Below are positions 1-14,759 of a stretch of 64,000 nt of DNA, one piece after another. The notes beneath the pieces were generated by a model. It ran no database searches, had not been told where the DNA came from, and was given only the letters and a program-made list of their open reading frames with translations. The DNA is from Opisthocomus hoazin. Lineage: Eukaryota; Chordata; Aves; Opisthocomiformes; Opisthocomidae. The position numbers were made by a program, and so were the translations under genes. Location of the stretch: assembly GCF_030867145.1 (NCBI RefSeq), contig NC_134436.1:6262001-6326000 (forward strand). The letters run 5' to 3'. Every line of letters begins with the position of its first letter. Positions within the stretch are counted from its first letter, which is position 1.

Positions 1-3000
1 GGTTTTTACAATCAAACTGTGGGAGGTTTTTTTCAGTAAAAACTTCTGCTTGGTCCTGCTTTGATTTAATCCTGGTCAGCCACGCTGGCCATAAATTAGG
101 CTCTCGTTTGCATATGCATAGCCTCTTCCAGGTCACACAGATGCGTATGGGAGAAAGCGGATGGACAACTCCATTTCAGAGAGTTTGTTCTTCACCTTCA
201 GCAGCTGCACTGATTCCCCAGATCAACTCCAGGGAAGAAGTCACAGGAAAAAACTATGCTGACATCAGCAGATGGGACTCTAGCTTCGCAGAGCCATAAA
301 ATCTACTACTATAGAGAGTATATTAGATAGTGCCTGTGCCTTTTGTATAACTAACCTTTTTTACCAGCCCTGCTTCTCAGTGAAGCCAGCTCATTGGTGA
401 CGTCTATGGATGCTTCTCTGCGTGCCTCAACAGGGCCATGGCTTGGGGAGAGTTAACGAGGAGCAGGGAGAGCCAAACCAGCATATCTAGCCGCGAGGCC
501 GTTATCAGCAGGGCTCTGATCGCTTCAGCCACTTCATCTGTTTTTTGTGGCCAATGGATTCAATCAACCTTAGTTCACTACAGCCTTAAAACTTTACCAG
601 AAATTTTCTCTGACACACCTGCCCTTCTCTGCAAGTCTTGTTTCCTTAACTGTTCCCAAGAAACACCGAAGCAGGAGTCCTGCTTTTGCTTCCAGAGAGT
701 CATCCCACTTTGCCCAAGGTCAGAGGACCAGCCAACCCAGATATTCTCAAGATGCCCTCCCAAAGGGGAGGCTGAGCAGCACGTACCCTAAAGCACTTCA
801 CACCCAAATAATACGAAAGCCCAGAGATTGCTCCATGACCTGTCCCCAAGAACTTTTGCACCACAACAGTCATGCTGCCCACTCCAACCTCACAGATGGA
901 TGATATTTTGGTGGCAGACTCCCTTCACGGGACAATAAATCACTCGGAAACCAAAAGATTATCGAGTGGCACACACATGAAGCCACCACACAAATGGCAA
1001 CTTTTAATTTGGCAAAGACCACTCAAAGTCTGCTCCTTGTTGGTGAGCTCTAATGCTGTGTGCCTCTCGTGTGTAAGAGACAAAATCCACCACAAAATAA
1101 GAATCGCATGGGAATTTGATGATGCCCAGGTTTGGGACTGACAGAGGAACAACATTTACTCCTAGCAGGGTTTCTACTTCTCCTAACACATTCCCACCAA
1201 GGCATGCTTGTCCTCCTAGTCTGCAAGCAACAGTGTTCCGATACATTGGTGTGGGGATGGAGCTGGCAATGCAAATGAAAAAGGGTCAATAAATCCTCAT
1301 TCAGGTCCATTCCAGGCTAAAACACCTAAGAGCAAGCGGCCACAACACGCAAAACAGCCCCGGCTTCAGCCTCCTGCATATGTCACCTCATTCCAGCAAA
1401 TATTTCAAAGTCAAATACTCCCTGAAAGTCAAAACCTCAAAAGAACTTTTTAGCATTTCCATTTATCGAGTAGACACACAGATCAGCAGCGGGAGGAAAA
1501 CTTCGGGCAGGCAGCGCTGCTTAGCACCAGACCTTCACTAAGCAACCCAAACAAAAACATTATATTCAACACAGTGGCAACAGCAATGAGGTTCACAGGG
1601 ACGTTGTGGGATCGCCTTTGCTGCCCTTATTAAATGCTGGGATTATGCTCTTTGAATCCCAGGTCCTCGGAGAGAAAGCCATTTAATTCTCGTATTTTAC
1701 TGTCAGGAGTCCAGAGGAGACTGCAGGAGCTAAACGCACGGGCTGAGCAAAGGGAGATTCAGGGCACCCCGGGTCTAAATGGACATTCAAAGTGATGACG
1801 GAGGTGACAGACAAGAATTACACAATTAATCATAGCAATATCTCCCACCCTCAGAAGACAGCGCAGCAAGAAGCCGTGACCCGAAGCCGAGGACGCACGA
1901 GGAGAAGCAGGGCGGGATGCAGACGGGGCTGACGGCCGTCACCCAGCCAGGCTCTGCTCGCCCTGCTCCCCGAGGCACCGCAGCCACGTCCGAGTGCAGC
2001 AAGGACTTGGCTTTTCACATGAATAATACCCATCTCTTCTGTCCTTCCTGCACCTCTTCTCGCTTTCTTTTCAGACAATACTGTTGCAAAGGACGCTAAA
2101 CTACTAAAAACAGAGATGTTGGAGTAATGCTGACAGTCTGCCTCGTACCCACAAAAGCAAGGCTATTTGTAGTTAAGATTCTGGCTCCATCGTTTTAAGA
2201 TTTAAAACAGATTTTAAATCAAGATGACGTCGTTACATTGCTTTCACCACATGTTAATGAATTTCACATTTTTCGAGGAAAAAAACAAAACAGGTGGGAT
2301 CTGAAGTGGGGGGAAGGGCAGGTTGCTTTGCTTTCTTGGAAACCTCAGGCAGAAGAGGCAACCTATTTCCCAAAACACGTTTTAATTGTCTCTTTTAGTT
2401 GTCTCTCATGTGCTCGCGCTGCAGAGGCCCCAGCCTACAGCTGCAGTGCCTGGGCGGACCCCAGAGCACCCACGGAGCCACGAACCTGCCACGCACATCT
2501 GCCACAGCTCTCCTGCCCAGGATCGGCTCGTGCCTTCCTCCCATCACAGAAAGGGCACGCTGCAGCCCCGAGGGACGACGTCTCCTCTGTCTCCCCCCGC
2601 CGAGGGCCTGGCCGGCATCACCCACAACCCCAACACCTCACCCAAGCCCAGCAGTAGCCTGGCGCGGGGATCAGCAGGGGACGCCGACCCCTGAAATAAC
2701 ATCAGCCCAAGCGTGTACCACTCCATCACACCGCCAGTAACAGGTCCAGCCCTAACCCATGGGAAGAAATCCTGGAGGAGAGATGTGCTACAGGTTCTGC
2801 CTGCAGCTGACCTGTCCCCCGGTCAAGAAGCCCCAGTCCAGAGCAGCAGTGAAACCACCAGGATTTAGCTGCCTGCTTAAAGATAAGCACACGCTTAACC
2901 ATTCTGTTGAAACAGGATGCTCTGCTGGAGCGTGGCCAAGGTGAAGTAGCCGTGCCAGCCTGGGCCGCATCTGGCCCGCAGCAGAAAGTATCAATGCTCT

Positions 3001-6000
3001 AAAATAAAATTTCATGCAGTGTCGATTTCATGAGATAAAACCTATTTGATCATTGCTGAAATCCACTCTCACAGTATCCCTGCCCTAAAGAGTACACTCC
3101 CTCAAGCAGCTAACTTTACCGAGATAAGAAAGTCCATTTATATATACTGTAAGAGAGACTCTCTTTCATAAATCTCAAAAAAATTAGTAACATATGCCTC
3201 CTTCGGTACCTGATCACCAACACTCACTCAAGAAGGTCACCTAAAACCAAGTCCATCCACTCCCAAATATATTTCCATAACAATCACAACCACATGAAAA
3301 CAGATGCAGAAATGTCCTTAAGTCCCAGCCCCTTGAAAACTTAAGGCCTTTCACTTCTGTTCACCAAAGCAAAAGGAAATTTTTTTTTTCTATTAATATG
3401 TCATTACTGCATATAAAAACGTCATACACAAAATGACCGCCTGGTTTTTTTGGCCCTTCAATCTGATCACCCATGCCTCCATGCTGTAGGCAGCAAAATC
3501 TGGACTCTGGATCCAGAGTTCAGCCCAACGAGTCTCTGAAATGACTGCCTGCTCGCACCTTCTAGCTCCCAACCAGCAACGTGCCCTGTGGGACACTCTC
3601 TAGGGACAGGAAAAGAATTTCCTGCATTACTTTATCTCCTCCAGCATTTTGGTGGGATTTGGGGTTGTATACTGGTCTATTTTGCAAATCGATCCAACTG
3701 GTATGGGCCACTGTCTATGCAGGACTTCTTCAGCATCTCAGGATAGTGGTTTTCATATAATCCACCTCATTCTTCGCCAGCAGTTTACAACCTGCAAATT
3801 CCCAGTCGTTAACACATCAAATTTAGTTTCATTTTTATTCTTCCTTGCCTTTTTCTTTCAATCAGTTCCTCATCCATGTATTATTTATGTACCATTACAT
3901 CTTTCAGTGATAATCTACAGCTACAAAGACATCCTGGAAACACAGTTGGCAATACAGAGCTTATGCACGTGAATAAACAGCGTTTCTTTTAAAAACAACC
4001 ATTACCTCAGGCAACTGATGCATCAGAAACGCCTCCCTCCTGTAAAGAAGCAGCTCTCCCTCCTCTCTGTTGTACCGGCCCAGTCATTCAAGGTAGGCGC
4101 ATTTAATCCTACCTCCTTCCTGAACAGCCACAGAAACCAGAAACGACATCTGTCTTCAGACAGCCCACACTGGGAGATTTTCAAGTGCTTTTTTTGCCGA
4201 ATGATTCTCAAACAATGAGTGGATTTAATTTTAAATGGCTTTACAATGATCCTTCCGCTTAAAGAATGACTCTCGTTCTTGTTAAATCCCAGATGGAGGG
4301 TGACGGAAAGACCATTTTGCTGATGCGGCCGAAGGTTTCACCATGAAGTAATCCAAGAAAGGCTCAAGAATGGCAAAACCCCCTGACAGCAGCACTGCGA
4401 TGTTTGTCCCACGCAAGTTTATGCCTCATCTCTGCAAACACCGATGCCTGGTTGTGAACGGAAGGCAATCACAGCCCGGCCAAGGTCAATGAAACCCTCG
4501 CAGTGCCAAGCCGTGTTTACGGGATTTGGCTTTCCATCCAACCAACATCTACACACTTTGAATTCTCTATTCTGAGCTTTCCAATAAAAGGGGATGTTCA
4601 TCTGTTATTGTTCGTGTCATGAAGTGTTACAGCGCGAGATGTCCAAGGCCCACAGCATGGCCAAGTTAGCTGGGAGCTGGACTTCAGAATTTCCTGATTT
4701 TTTTGCTTTTCATCCTATGGAGCCTCCAAGCCTCATCAGAGAGCAAACCATATGTCATTCCCCAAACCGAACTAGGAATACAAAATCCCTCTCGCTAAGG
4801 GCCGTACCGATTGCAAAAGATAAACAAATCAAGCTATTCAAAGTCCTTTCAAACCCCATCTGATAAGCAGGAAATACTTACTACCATCAAATCAATCTAA
4901 TATTAATGATTTTCTCCATGACCTTCTAAACACATGAAAGTTAACTCGATAAGGTCAACAAGAGGATATCCAAGACAGATCTCTCTCCAGTCCACAAAGG
5001 CAAGTAACAAACCACTTTGCTTCCATGACTTTGGCAGAATTCCTCTACGCCAATTACAGCAGGATTTGCTAGCTCACCGTGACAGCCATCCTCAACATGC
5101 AGTGAAACACAATGCACTCCGTATTTGCTGCTTTTTCCTCCTCTTAACTGCAAAGTCAATCCATCGCCAGGATATCGTTACCTCCAGTTTACAGAGCCTA
5201 GTTTGAAGCCAGGCAGAAGGACATGCACTGCTTTGACTTATTCACTTCTTTGGGCTTACAAGCACACTTGGAAATTCATCTAACGCATATTCAGATGCAC
5301 AGCAGGAACCTGGAGCAAAGGGAGAGGGCACTTCGGAGTCAATCTCTGTGCATCCAACGGGAGGGAGGCTGTGGCGTGACGGTGCCAGAACTGCACAGAT
5401 GTAACTAAGCCTTTCAAAATAACAGACCCTAGACCTTTGTTTTGGTGTTTGTTCCTTCCTGCTATCCACAAAAAAAAAAATATTTTTTCCTTGAAAAACA
5501 AACATCCAAAAAGCTAGGTTGCCCTCTCAAGCTTGGGAGGTGTCACCTTGGATGATGGCTGCGTCTCTCCAGGATGCACGGTCAGAAAGGGCAACACAGC
5601 GCACCATGGAAGCGGTTGTTCAAAACGATGCAGACATGAGACTCCACCAATAGCATTTACAAGGTATTCCGCTTGAAAGGCTTTTTGATATTATTTTTTT
5701 GGTGGGAAAAGAGTATTTTATTGGACAAGCATGAATATCGTGTTTAAAACCCAGATGCGAATAGATCTCGCTCGCTCCGCAAGAGCTGTACCACTCTATA
5801 GCCCGTTCATAAATCGAGTCATGAACCATCTTATGTCTTGTCTTCCTTAGAAGGCTGTTTCAGAAACACTTTGCTAATATTCTCTGCCTTATTTTTCTAC
5901 CTCGTATATTTACTTCCAGTCTACATCTGTTTATTCTTGTACCAACAGTGTCCTTCAGCTTAAGTAATACTCCTCGCCCTTGCATGTCTCCTCGCAATGC

Positions 6001-7670
6001 ATTCAGGCTATTCCCTTTCTCTGCTCTCTTCCCAGCCTCCATTTCACTGTGCTGGGAAAGGAAGAAAGCCAAGCACTAGACCACCTCCCCTCCTGCGCCT
6101 GGCCTCATCGTGGAGCGGCTCCTGCCCACACCGAGGACAGGTGCCGAGCTCTCCCTTGACATGGGCCCATGCAGGAGACACCAGCCTGTCACAGGGAGAA
6201 ACCCAGAGCTCTCCCCGCTCCTGCACAGATACGCTCTGAAACTGAGCCCCCTCATTTCTTCGACTTGGGTGCTTTCAAGCTGCTGCAGTACATGAAATTC
6301 AATGATGTTTGCTCTCTGTTTAATGCACTAAGTGAAGTGCATGTAGGGATGGAGCTGGAAAGGAGAAGGAAATGGGGTGATGAGAGGGGGTCGAGCCTGC
6401 ATGTCCCTCTGGATTTCAGAAATGTTAAACGAGACCCAAAGAGAAGACGTTTCCAGGGCTTGGAAGAGGGGACATACAGCTCAGCGAGGTGACACATACT
6501 TGGATCCAAAAGCTGCTCAGCAAGAGGAGCCTACTTTTCTCCAGAGAGCTGCATTCAGAGACGCCATCCATTAAACCTCCTCGGGCAGCGTCAGACCTGC
6601 GTTCTCTCTGAAACACTCTACCCCTGAGAAATACAGCTATGGCTCAGCCAAACTCCCAGCACCTCCCCAAGCTCCCGCCAGCTTTCCAAGCCGTGTACGG
6701 CTGCTATCCGCTCCCCTAAGGCACCGTGTCCATCGACCCTCGGGTGGCAGACAGCCGTGTGACTGAGCCTGGGACGAAACCACGAGGAAGGCGGGAGGGA
6801 GTGCCAAAAAGCTGGAACCTGAGAGAGTCTGAGGAAATGAATGCTTTATGGCCCATCAGTCAGTATCTGGCCATTTTCTAAAGAAAGATGACGCCGCCTT
6901 CGAGAAAAGCAAATTTCTCCTTTTGACGATGGAGTGAGCCTTAGCCAGAACCGTGAAAACGCGCCATTTGTGAGATGGTGACATTTTAAAGTTGTTCCAC
7001 TCTGGGAATTGGTTCAGTCTCCGGAAGAGCAGGGTTTCAAGCCTTGATTAATGACTTTTAAAACCCCAGCTGTAAGCGCGTGCAGCCAGAGGAAGGGAAG
7101 GTGCCTCCCGCCAGCGCTGCCTGCCGGTGCAAAGCCCAGCACCAGAGCGCTGCCGAAGTGCTGCAACGCAGCTCTCTTAAATGGGCTCCAACAGCCCCGT
7201 CCGCCACATCTCCACCGATTCAGGACCAAGCCACTGGCTGCAGCCCCCAGGTCACATCATTAATACAATCACCATGAGCGACAGGAGCTCAGCAGCCTGC
7301 AAGAGGGAGCCCACCCCTCCAGTGTCCACCTTCCCCCCCGCAAGAGCCTGTCTCGTGCCATGGGGCAGCAGCAAAGGGGCCAAGACCAAGCCACCTCCCA
7401 GCCCCAAAAGGCACCTCTTTCCCAGCAGGATCAGTGCCTACTACCTCTGCTAGCCCAAGCAAACCGACCCCATGTGTGTCAGCTGCAGGGGGATCAGCAG
7501 GGCGCTGCCCTCGCCACCAGCGCTTGACAGTTTTGATTCTCTGGAATGACAGTTCAGACCTTATCTCTTTTTCTTATTTTTCTCCAGTTGTGATAAATCT
7601 TGGTTTTTTAAAATTCAGGGCTAGTATTATTTTACCACAGCTATCAATCAGGCAACGAGCAAGCAGGGCT

Positions 7671-7710
7671 TTTTCTTTCTCCCTTTCTTTCTTTGTCTTT
7701 CTTTCTTTTT
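7671..7710. repeat. (TTTC)n-like pyrimidine microsatellite
   Basis: An imperfect run of TTTC/CTTT units on the plus strand inside FGF18 intron 2, interrupted by a CCC and a GT. It is a simple-sequence repeat with no sign of function. Confidence 0.8.
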
Positions 7711-10700
7711 AATGCTTGCTATACCTCCGCTATATACTTCCTCTCCACACAGAAATATCCCTTCAAAGCTTGATATTATTGAGCAGCTTTCAACCATGCC
7801 CAGCAGAGCCATGTATTCTCTGCATTTGTCTGGCCTTTGTTTCTAGGAATGAAATACCAATGGCTGAACAGTGTGACTTCATTTCACTCCTTCATTCCAA
7901 TACTTGTTCTATTTCTATCCCACTGGGTCAAACTCACCTATTGTGAGACCTCACCGATTTCAATTACATCAGGGATTAATTTGTTCCATTGCGTTGAAGC
8001 TGTTAATACAATCCTTGCTGGCTCTAGATTAGAAAAGGCACGGTGGAGACCTCCCTCGCAGGCAGTGTGTTTAACAGCGGTCTTGATCTTCATTTGTGTT
8101 CAGCGGTGGGATTTTTTTTTTTCCCTTCCCTTTGTGCCCCTTTGCCCCTCTTTTCACAATCTTCCCCTTCCTTTCTCAATTGCCCTTATCAGAACTGGGT
8201 GGTCCTTCTGACTTCCACTGTGACAGGCAAAATGTTGCCTTCCAAAGCCGCTGCCCAGGGCTTGCGAGGGAGGTCGGCGCTGGAAGGAAGGTCCGACCTG
8301 ACACCACGCAGACGTGACCACTCCAGCTTTGGTACCTCATCTCCCCCAGGATGGTTTCGAAGGGTCGCCGCAGGTCCCTGCGTACCCAAAGGGATCTGTG
8401 GGTGCTCGGTTCTGCAGCTCCGACCGTTGGCCAACCGTCAAACGACCGAGGTCTCAAGGGGAAAACTGAGATCTTCCACATCGCAGATGGACACGCTGAA
8501 ATGCACGTTTGTCAAGTAATTCCGGTTGTCCTTTCTGGGGTTCCCAAAGTGGGACACAAGATCATGACAGAGCTTTAGAATGCCCAGCCCTGTGGTCACA
8601 TAGGACATCTGTGACGCTAGCTTACGGCGATCTCAGCAATCCTGACTCAAAGTTGTTGTTTATCCAGGTGATTCTGTCTCAGGAAGAGATACTGATGCAG
8701 GCAAACTTTAGGCCCACGTGGTTGCAAAGTGGTTTAGCTTTGCTCGAGTGCTACAACTCTGTCCCACAAGATCCACTGTTTGTCCATTTTAAAAAAAATC
8801 CAACTGCATCTTAGTGAAACTATATTTTTAGGAAATAGTGTGATGATTCCAGAATAATAAGAACGGGAGTTTCAAATAGATAAATAGGTCAAAAAAAAGA
8901 GAGTATTAAAATAAAACCAAAGAGCTCAGACTCCTCCCTTGCTTACTGAAATGCATTAAATTTCCGTGGTGGTCTCATAAGGTCACCTCAGGCTTCTGTG
9001 GGGCATCTCTGCAGCCTGGGGCGGGAAGTTGCAAGCGTTAATGCCGTGGCTGTCAACTCCCCAGACAGAAGTCAGACAGCGTGGGTTTCAGGGCTCGAAA
9101 TTCTCTCCCACGTTCAGCGCCTTGTCTTCCAAAATGTACATTTACTACTGCACTATTTTTGTTTTTTCCTGAAAGAAACATAGGAATAAGCTGGACTAGT
9201 ATCACCCAACTGTTTATGTAGCTCTGCTGCTCATCTCAGACCTTGGCGGAGCCCGCCAGGGACAGGGTGAAGCCCCCATGTCCCTTCCAGGCACTGCCCC
9301 AACCTGCCATCTCCCGACCCAGCTCAGGTCTCAACCCCTTCGGTGCCAAACATTGCCTGAACAGCACAGCCTTGCAACTACACAGCCCAGACCTGGACAG
9401 TGTATGATCACAGCAACCCAAACCTCGGTGCCAGCAGAAACCCTCGTACCTCCCCAGGGCCAAGACCTCACATTGCTCCTACCACGCAGATCAAACCCAC
9501 TCTGAGACACACAACCCATGGAGAGAAGTCAGGATCGGCTCCGGAGGATGTGCTACACTACAACAGCCTTCACAACAGTCCTGATCTGCAAAAATCACTG
9601 CTTCCACAAGCCTACACTTTCCAAAATACTTCCCTTTATGGCTGAAATCTCCCACCGTAGTTTCTCCCCAGATGGTTTTACTGGGGAAGAGCTAAGCTTG
9701 CGTCGTTGCCACTTCACCACAGCTATTTCCAACACCATCAAGTTCAAGGAGGGCAAAACAAAACCCGAAACAACTTCCCCCCTTCCCGCTGTGCCTCCCA
9801 AGGGGTGCACTCTCTGCTCGGGGTAAGTTGTAATATTCATTAATTCCCCACATGCTCTGCGGCGTGGGGCAACGGTGACAACGTCCTTCAGGCTTCACAC
9901 GGGCCACGCGTGACCCAGGATCCCTGCATGGCTCTGCACTATTGCCACTGCTCCTCGCCACTAGCACCAGGACATAAAAATTGTTCAGAAGTAGTTTCAT
10001 GCCTGTGTCCCTCCTCGTGGCGCAGGTATTGCCGCAGAGAAAACTGCGACAAGGCTTTGCAGAACAGCCCCAACCGACCCCTGCGAGACCATGGGTCCGC
10101 AAAGCCAGCAGCTGGGTTCGGGGAGCTTGGCGTGCTACAGCTGCCTTCACCACCATAACAAAAAGAAAGAAGTTTCTCTTCTTTATAGAGAAAATAATCC
10201 TGCTGAAATGATCTGCCCTGACCTGCAGGAACTAAAACCATTCAGCAATTCAGACTGTGGCAGGTAGCTGTCTACTTGTGTTTTTGAGCAGCTGAAACAG
10301 CCATCCAAGAAACAAAATCTCCAGAGGAAACCGTGAAGTCTCTCCAGCCCAGAACACACCGAGGAGCAAACCCGGTCCCCGGCAAGGCAGCAGCGCAGCA
10401 GCCGGGGTCTGAGCACGCGTCACCCGCACGGCGAGCTGCGGAGGAGGTCCCCTTCGAAGCAGACCCAGCAGCAGCGACCAGCATGCTCCCAAGCACCTTG
10501 AAAGCCTTCGGGCAAAGCACAGGGAGCTCTTCAAGGGTGACAGACGAGTTCGAGGGGGCTGCTTCTCCGCTGTGCCCACTCGTCCCTGGGGTGCTGCCGG
10601 CCGAGCACGCAGTTTGTCCCCATCGCCCCTCGCTGCATCTCGCACGCAGCAGCGGAGGAGCCCAGCTTGGCCACGCCAGCTGGGCTGCGGCCGAGACCAG

Positions 10701-13700
10701 GGCAGCCCTCCCAGCGGGGCGCTCCCGGGACAAAAGCTGCAGGCACCCCACTAAAAATACTTACCAGCAATTTGTTCCTCTCTTCAAACGAGCCCTGAGC
10801 CCAATTACTGAAAAACGTGCCGGGTTCAAAGCACTGTGACCTCTCCTCTCCTTCCCACCACCAGCAGCAGCTTCCTCCTGGGGCAGATGCTCCGGGTGCA
10901 AACCCGTTTGGCCACGGCAGCAGGGAAGAGTGGAAACCCTAAGCCCACTCCTTCGAAACAGGTCAGGGGTTTTCCAAACCCTGAAAGAAGGTAGAGTCGT
11001 TCACTCCTAGGAGGTACAACGCTGGTTTTAAGCACAGGCCCATCAGGTTCAAGGTGGCATCTCTGGCTCTTCTTGATACCAGCCCCACCAGGACCTCCAC
11101 AAAAACAGCAGCAAAAGTACCAGACTTGGTAAACCCGAGCAATACTCAGGAAAACACCACCATCAGAAGGAGACAGAAGATCACCAGAGACCAGTCTCCC
11201 CATAAAAGAAATAAACATTTGCAGAGGCAGCACTGATCTGATGTTTATCCTGGTAGCTCCTTTCATCCCAGTCCCCTGACATCGTCCAAGGAACACACAG
11301 ATCCCTGCTCCCACTGCAGAAAAGCAACTCCCTCTAGGGTAAAACATGGCAACTGCCGAGCAGCGCACACGAGGTCGGGGCACGATTTCCAAAACACCTT
11401 TTTCCATTGAATTTGCAAAGAACATAGAGATGCGGCTAACAACTGTCTCCCTGGACGGTAGCTCCCCAGCACTGACCTCACGTGAAAGGTGGCTTCTCCA
11501 AAAGCACACAGCTGATTCAGCAGAGATGCCTGGAGACCCTATCAAATTATCCCATGCCACTTTTCCTCTACCAAGTTTCCCCTCCTGGAACCTTTCACTA
11601 AGCTGCAACTGGTCCTGCTCCTGCTTATGCTGGCAAGATAACACCAGTGACCCTACACGGGGACGGTGCCAAGGAGAAAGGGACCTCCTCAGGTGTCACT
11701 GCTCACTCATCCCATGACTTGGCAGCCTCTACACAGTGTTGGGATGTAAGGAAATGACTGTTCAAGGACAGGGAGGTTAATCCATCTAACAATAACTAGA
11801 GGACACTCCAGGGATTTACAGAAGTCATTCTGCTGGGAATGTTTGTGCTGCCAATACCTCGCTTCTGCCTCACCTTCATTACCACTAGCCAGCCTCCAGC
11901 CTCCACTTTTTCATGCCTGCTTTTAGGACTGGCTGACATTAGCGGTCTGAGACCCAAAAGTCCTCCCATTGCTTGCACCTCTACATTTAGACTTTGTCTT
12001 CTGCATCATTCATCTGAGCATCTTCTTCAGTCCCACCATCTCCAACGGCACCACTCTGAAGGGAGACGTCGGCAGGTTCAGGGCAAGTATCAAACTGATG
12101 TCATGGAAACTACCAAAACATCACTGAAAAGTGGCAAATACACAACGGCCTCAATGGCCCCATGTCTTCTGAACACCAGTGCGCTCATGTTAGTCACTGA
12201 GGAGGAAAAGTCCTGTCTCTCTGGGCTGATGTCTCTTTCAGAGCCCAATTACAACAGCCCATAGGGATGTCCAGCTTGGGAGAGAGCCTCTCCGGGCTCT
12301 TCATCCCAGCCCAGTGAAATAAAAGCCTGTGACAGTGGGGCTGGTGCTGCTGAACGTGGCTGATGCACGGCAGCATCACGAGGAGTCGCAGCAGACCTGC
12401 CCTTCCTCGACTGCCAGGCTGATCCGAAGCTTTTAGTGTCAAAACAGGAAAAGGAGTTGTACGTGAAGAAGATCTCTGCAAACTTCAAGCTATGATTCAC
12501 AGAGACAGTGACTTCTCCTCAGGTGTAAAAACACACTAAGATACCAACCACCGCTGGGCATTTCCTTTTCTCCTTCCAATTCCCACTCGTCAGTGATACT
12601 TGTAAGACCTAATGATGTATTCTCTGCCCTTGGACTTCACGCACCATATCTATACGGTCTACCTAAATAGTCTATCAATCAGATGAGCCCTGACTTGGGA
12701 TACTGCTGGAAGAGCAAGCGGCACAATCCCCTTTTCTAGAAAGCAAGTACACAGCTGTATCAAAAACCAAAGTTCACAGAACGGGGACAGAGGGGATGTG
12801 AGATTCATCCGCCCTGTTCATGCAGGGGCCTAGAGATGCCCAGTGCTGCTGCACCACGAGGCAGGCTTAGGTCTGGAAATGACGTTGGAGGGTCCTGAAC
12901 AGGAGAGAGCAGGGAGCTGGGACAACAGGACAGCACAATCCAGCAGGAGACCAGCTCCCAAGAATGAGCCACTGAAGCTCTCTGGACCCACACTGGGGAC
13001 CTGGAGAAGGCCAGGTCCCACGGTGACAGTGTTGAGGAAGAGGAGTCAGGGTGAAAACTGGAGCAGGCCAGCAAATCTACCTACAAACAAATGGCAATTT
13101 ATGAAATCACAGCCACGGAGACGAGCACCCCCATGTCCTTCCAATTGTTTTTCCCCTTTTCAGTCGCACACTTTGCCAACACGTTGCCGATGAGTTTCCT
13201 TTTCCTTTCCCCAAGTTACCATGACCAAGCACCTGCAATGTTGGTGTCGGTCCCGCATAGCCTGCTGCCCAGGTACATGAGAAACATGAGAAATATTTAC
13301 AAAGGTCTTGCAAGCTGTTTCTGGAACAGGGCTTTCCAGAGACTATTTTGATCAGTAATTCACTTATTTGAAACAGAAGATGCAAAATTTCCTTCGTCTC
13401 TGCGAGGGAAATATTTTCTTTTGATCTTTCTTTATGCTTTGCTTGCCTTGCAAAGCCTATTTCACGAACTGTAAGGCAGGATGGAGTTCTCTGGACATCC
13501 TCTGAAGCCCAGACACATCACCATGGGAGCCCTGTTGAAGTAGGAGGTAGACAGAACCAATTGCCGTTTGAAAATGTGCTACTTTAAATAAATCTCTTCA
13601 AATCAACTTACCTGGGAACACCCACTCTTATTTAGCAAAACTCAATTAAAGTCATTATTAACAACAACGTTTTCTGCTTCCTATCATTTTTCCAGGGGGG

Positions 13701-14759
13701 CCATACCTGGAACCACGGTCTGAGATGCTGCACAGTAACAGCCTGCAGAACTTCCAGGAGCCAGCAGCCAGGCCTTCACGACTTCACACAGAAAACATTG
13801 CCAACAGGAGACCAAGACATTCAGGAATGGCTTAGAAGTTCATGGTCAGTGAACAAAACGTAAGGTCAGCTCCAAAAGCTTCGAGTGAGAACAGAGGGAC
13901 GGGAACCACCTCTGTTTCAGTGTCGGCACCCAAAGTGTTCCTCTCACAAGCCCCCAGAGGAGCAGCCAACCCTTTTCCCCCATGCCCTGCCCGAGGTGGT
14001 CCGCAAACCAAGGACTGAGAGGGAGGTCAGTGCCGAAGCTGGGCATCCCCCAGACCCAGCCCAGAGGCATGTTTGAGGAGAGGTATTCCTGCACCTCCCA
14101 GCTCACCAATGCCCTCCCCAAAGCAATGCTCCGGTGCCGTCACCGCTGCTTCCATCCTGCTCCTTGCTGCTGTGCGCAGTGGCAGAGTCCCCTCGGCTAC
14201 ACGTGGTGACGTGCTGCAAGGCCGGCCGGCACCATCCCGGAGATGAGGAAAATGGCTTTGCAGCAGTAATTGTGGGCTGCCCGTCACGCCAGCTCGGTCC
14301 CTGCTAACCGAAGGCTCCAGTGTCTATTTGGCGCTCCCGGTTTCGCTTTATAAAACCCCTGCTGCCACAGCGTCCCCTTTCCGAGGAAGGCAGGGTGTAC
14401 TTCGTCGCTCACGGCCACGAGAGACTGAATAGTTCTGCTTAAACAAGTTACCCCGACGCAAACCCCAGCCTGCTCTCCTGGGCTAATGGGCTCCATGAGC
14501 ATTTTCACTCCGACTTGCCAGCCCTGCTCCAGGCTGCTCCATGGAGCGCCCACAAAACCCATCAGCAAGAAAAAAAAATACCTTGGCTGGGTTGGTCCGT
14601 AAAGGCTCTCCCTCCGCACCACAGCCAGCCATCACCCCCTACCTTACAACAGCCACGAAACTTTTCTTTTCCCCAGAGTTCTTTGGGATACATTCTCAAG
14701 CCCCATTATCTCTCCTGTTTATACCGCACTCCTCCTATTATCAAGAAATCTCCAAGTAA

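Noticed and set aside
2660..2690. CTCF-like ATCAGCAGGGGACGCC
   Set aside because: Weaker match than the two reported sites and no partner in suitable orientation; not enough to list.
10600..10660. Minus-strand GATGGGGACAAAC resembling the FGF18 exon 3 end (EDGDKY)
   Set aside because: The reading frame and flanking residues do not match the FGF core; coincidental similarity over about 15 bases.
10826..11644. 272-codon minus-strand ORF in FGF18 intron 2
   Set aside because: No recognisable domain or splice context; a frame this long is expected occasionally by chance in 64 kb of moderately GC-rich DNA.
13600..13620. Perfect donor-like CCCAG|GTAAGT on the minus strand
   Set aside because: Upstream sequence has no coding potential or matching FGF18 residues; isolated donor matches are common.
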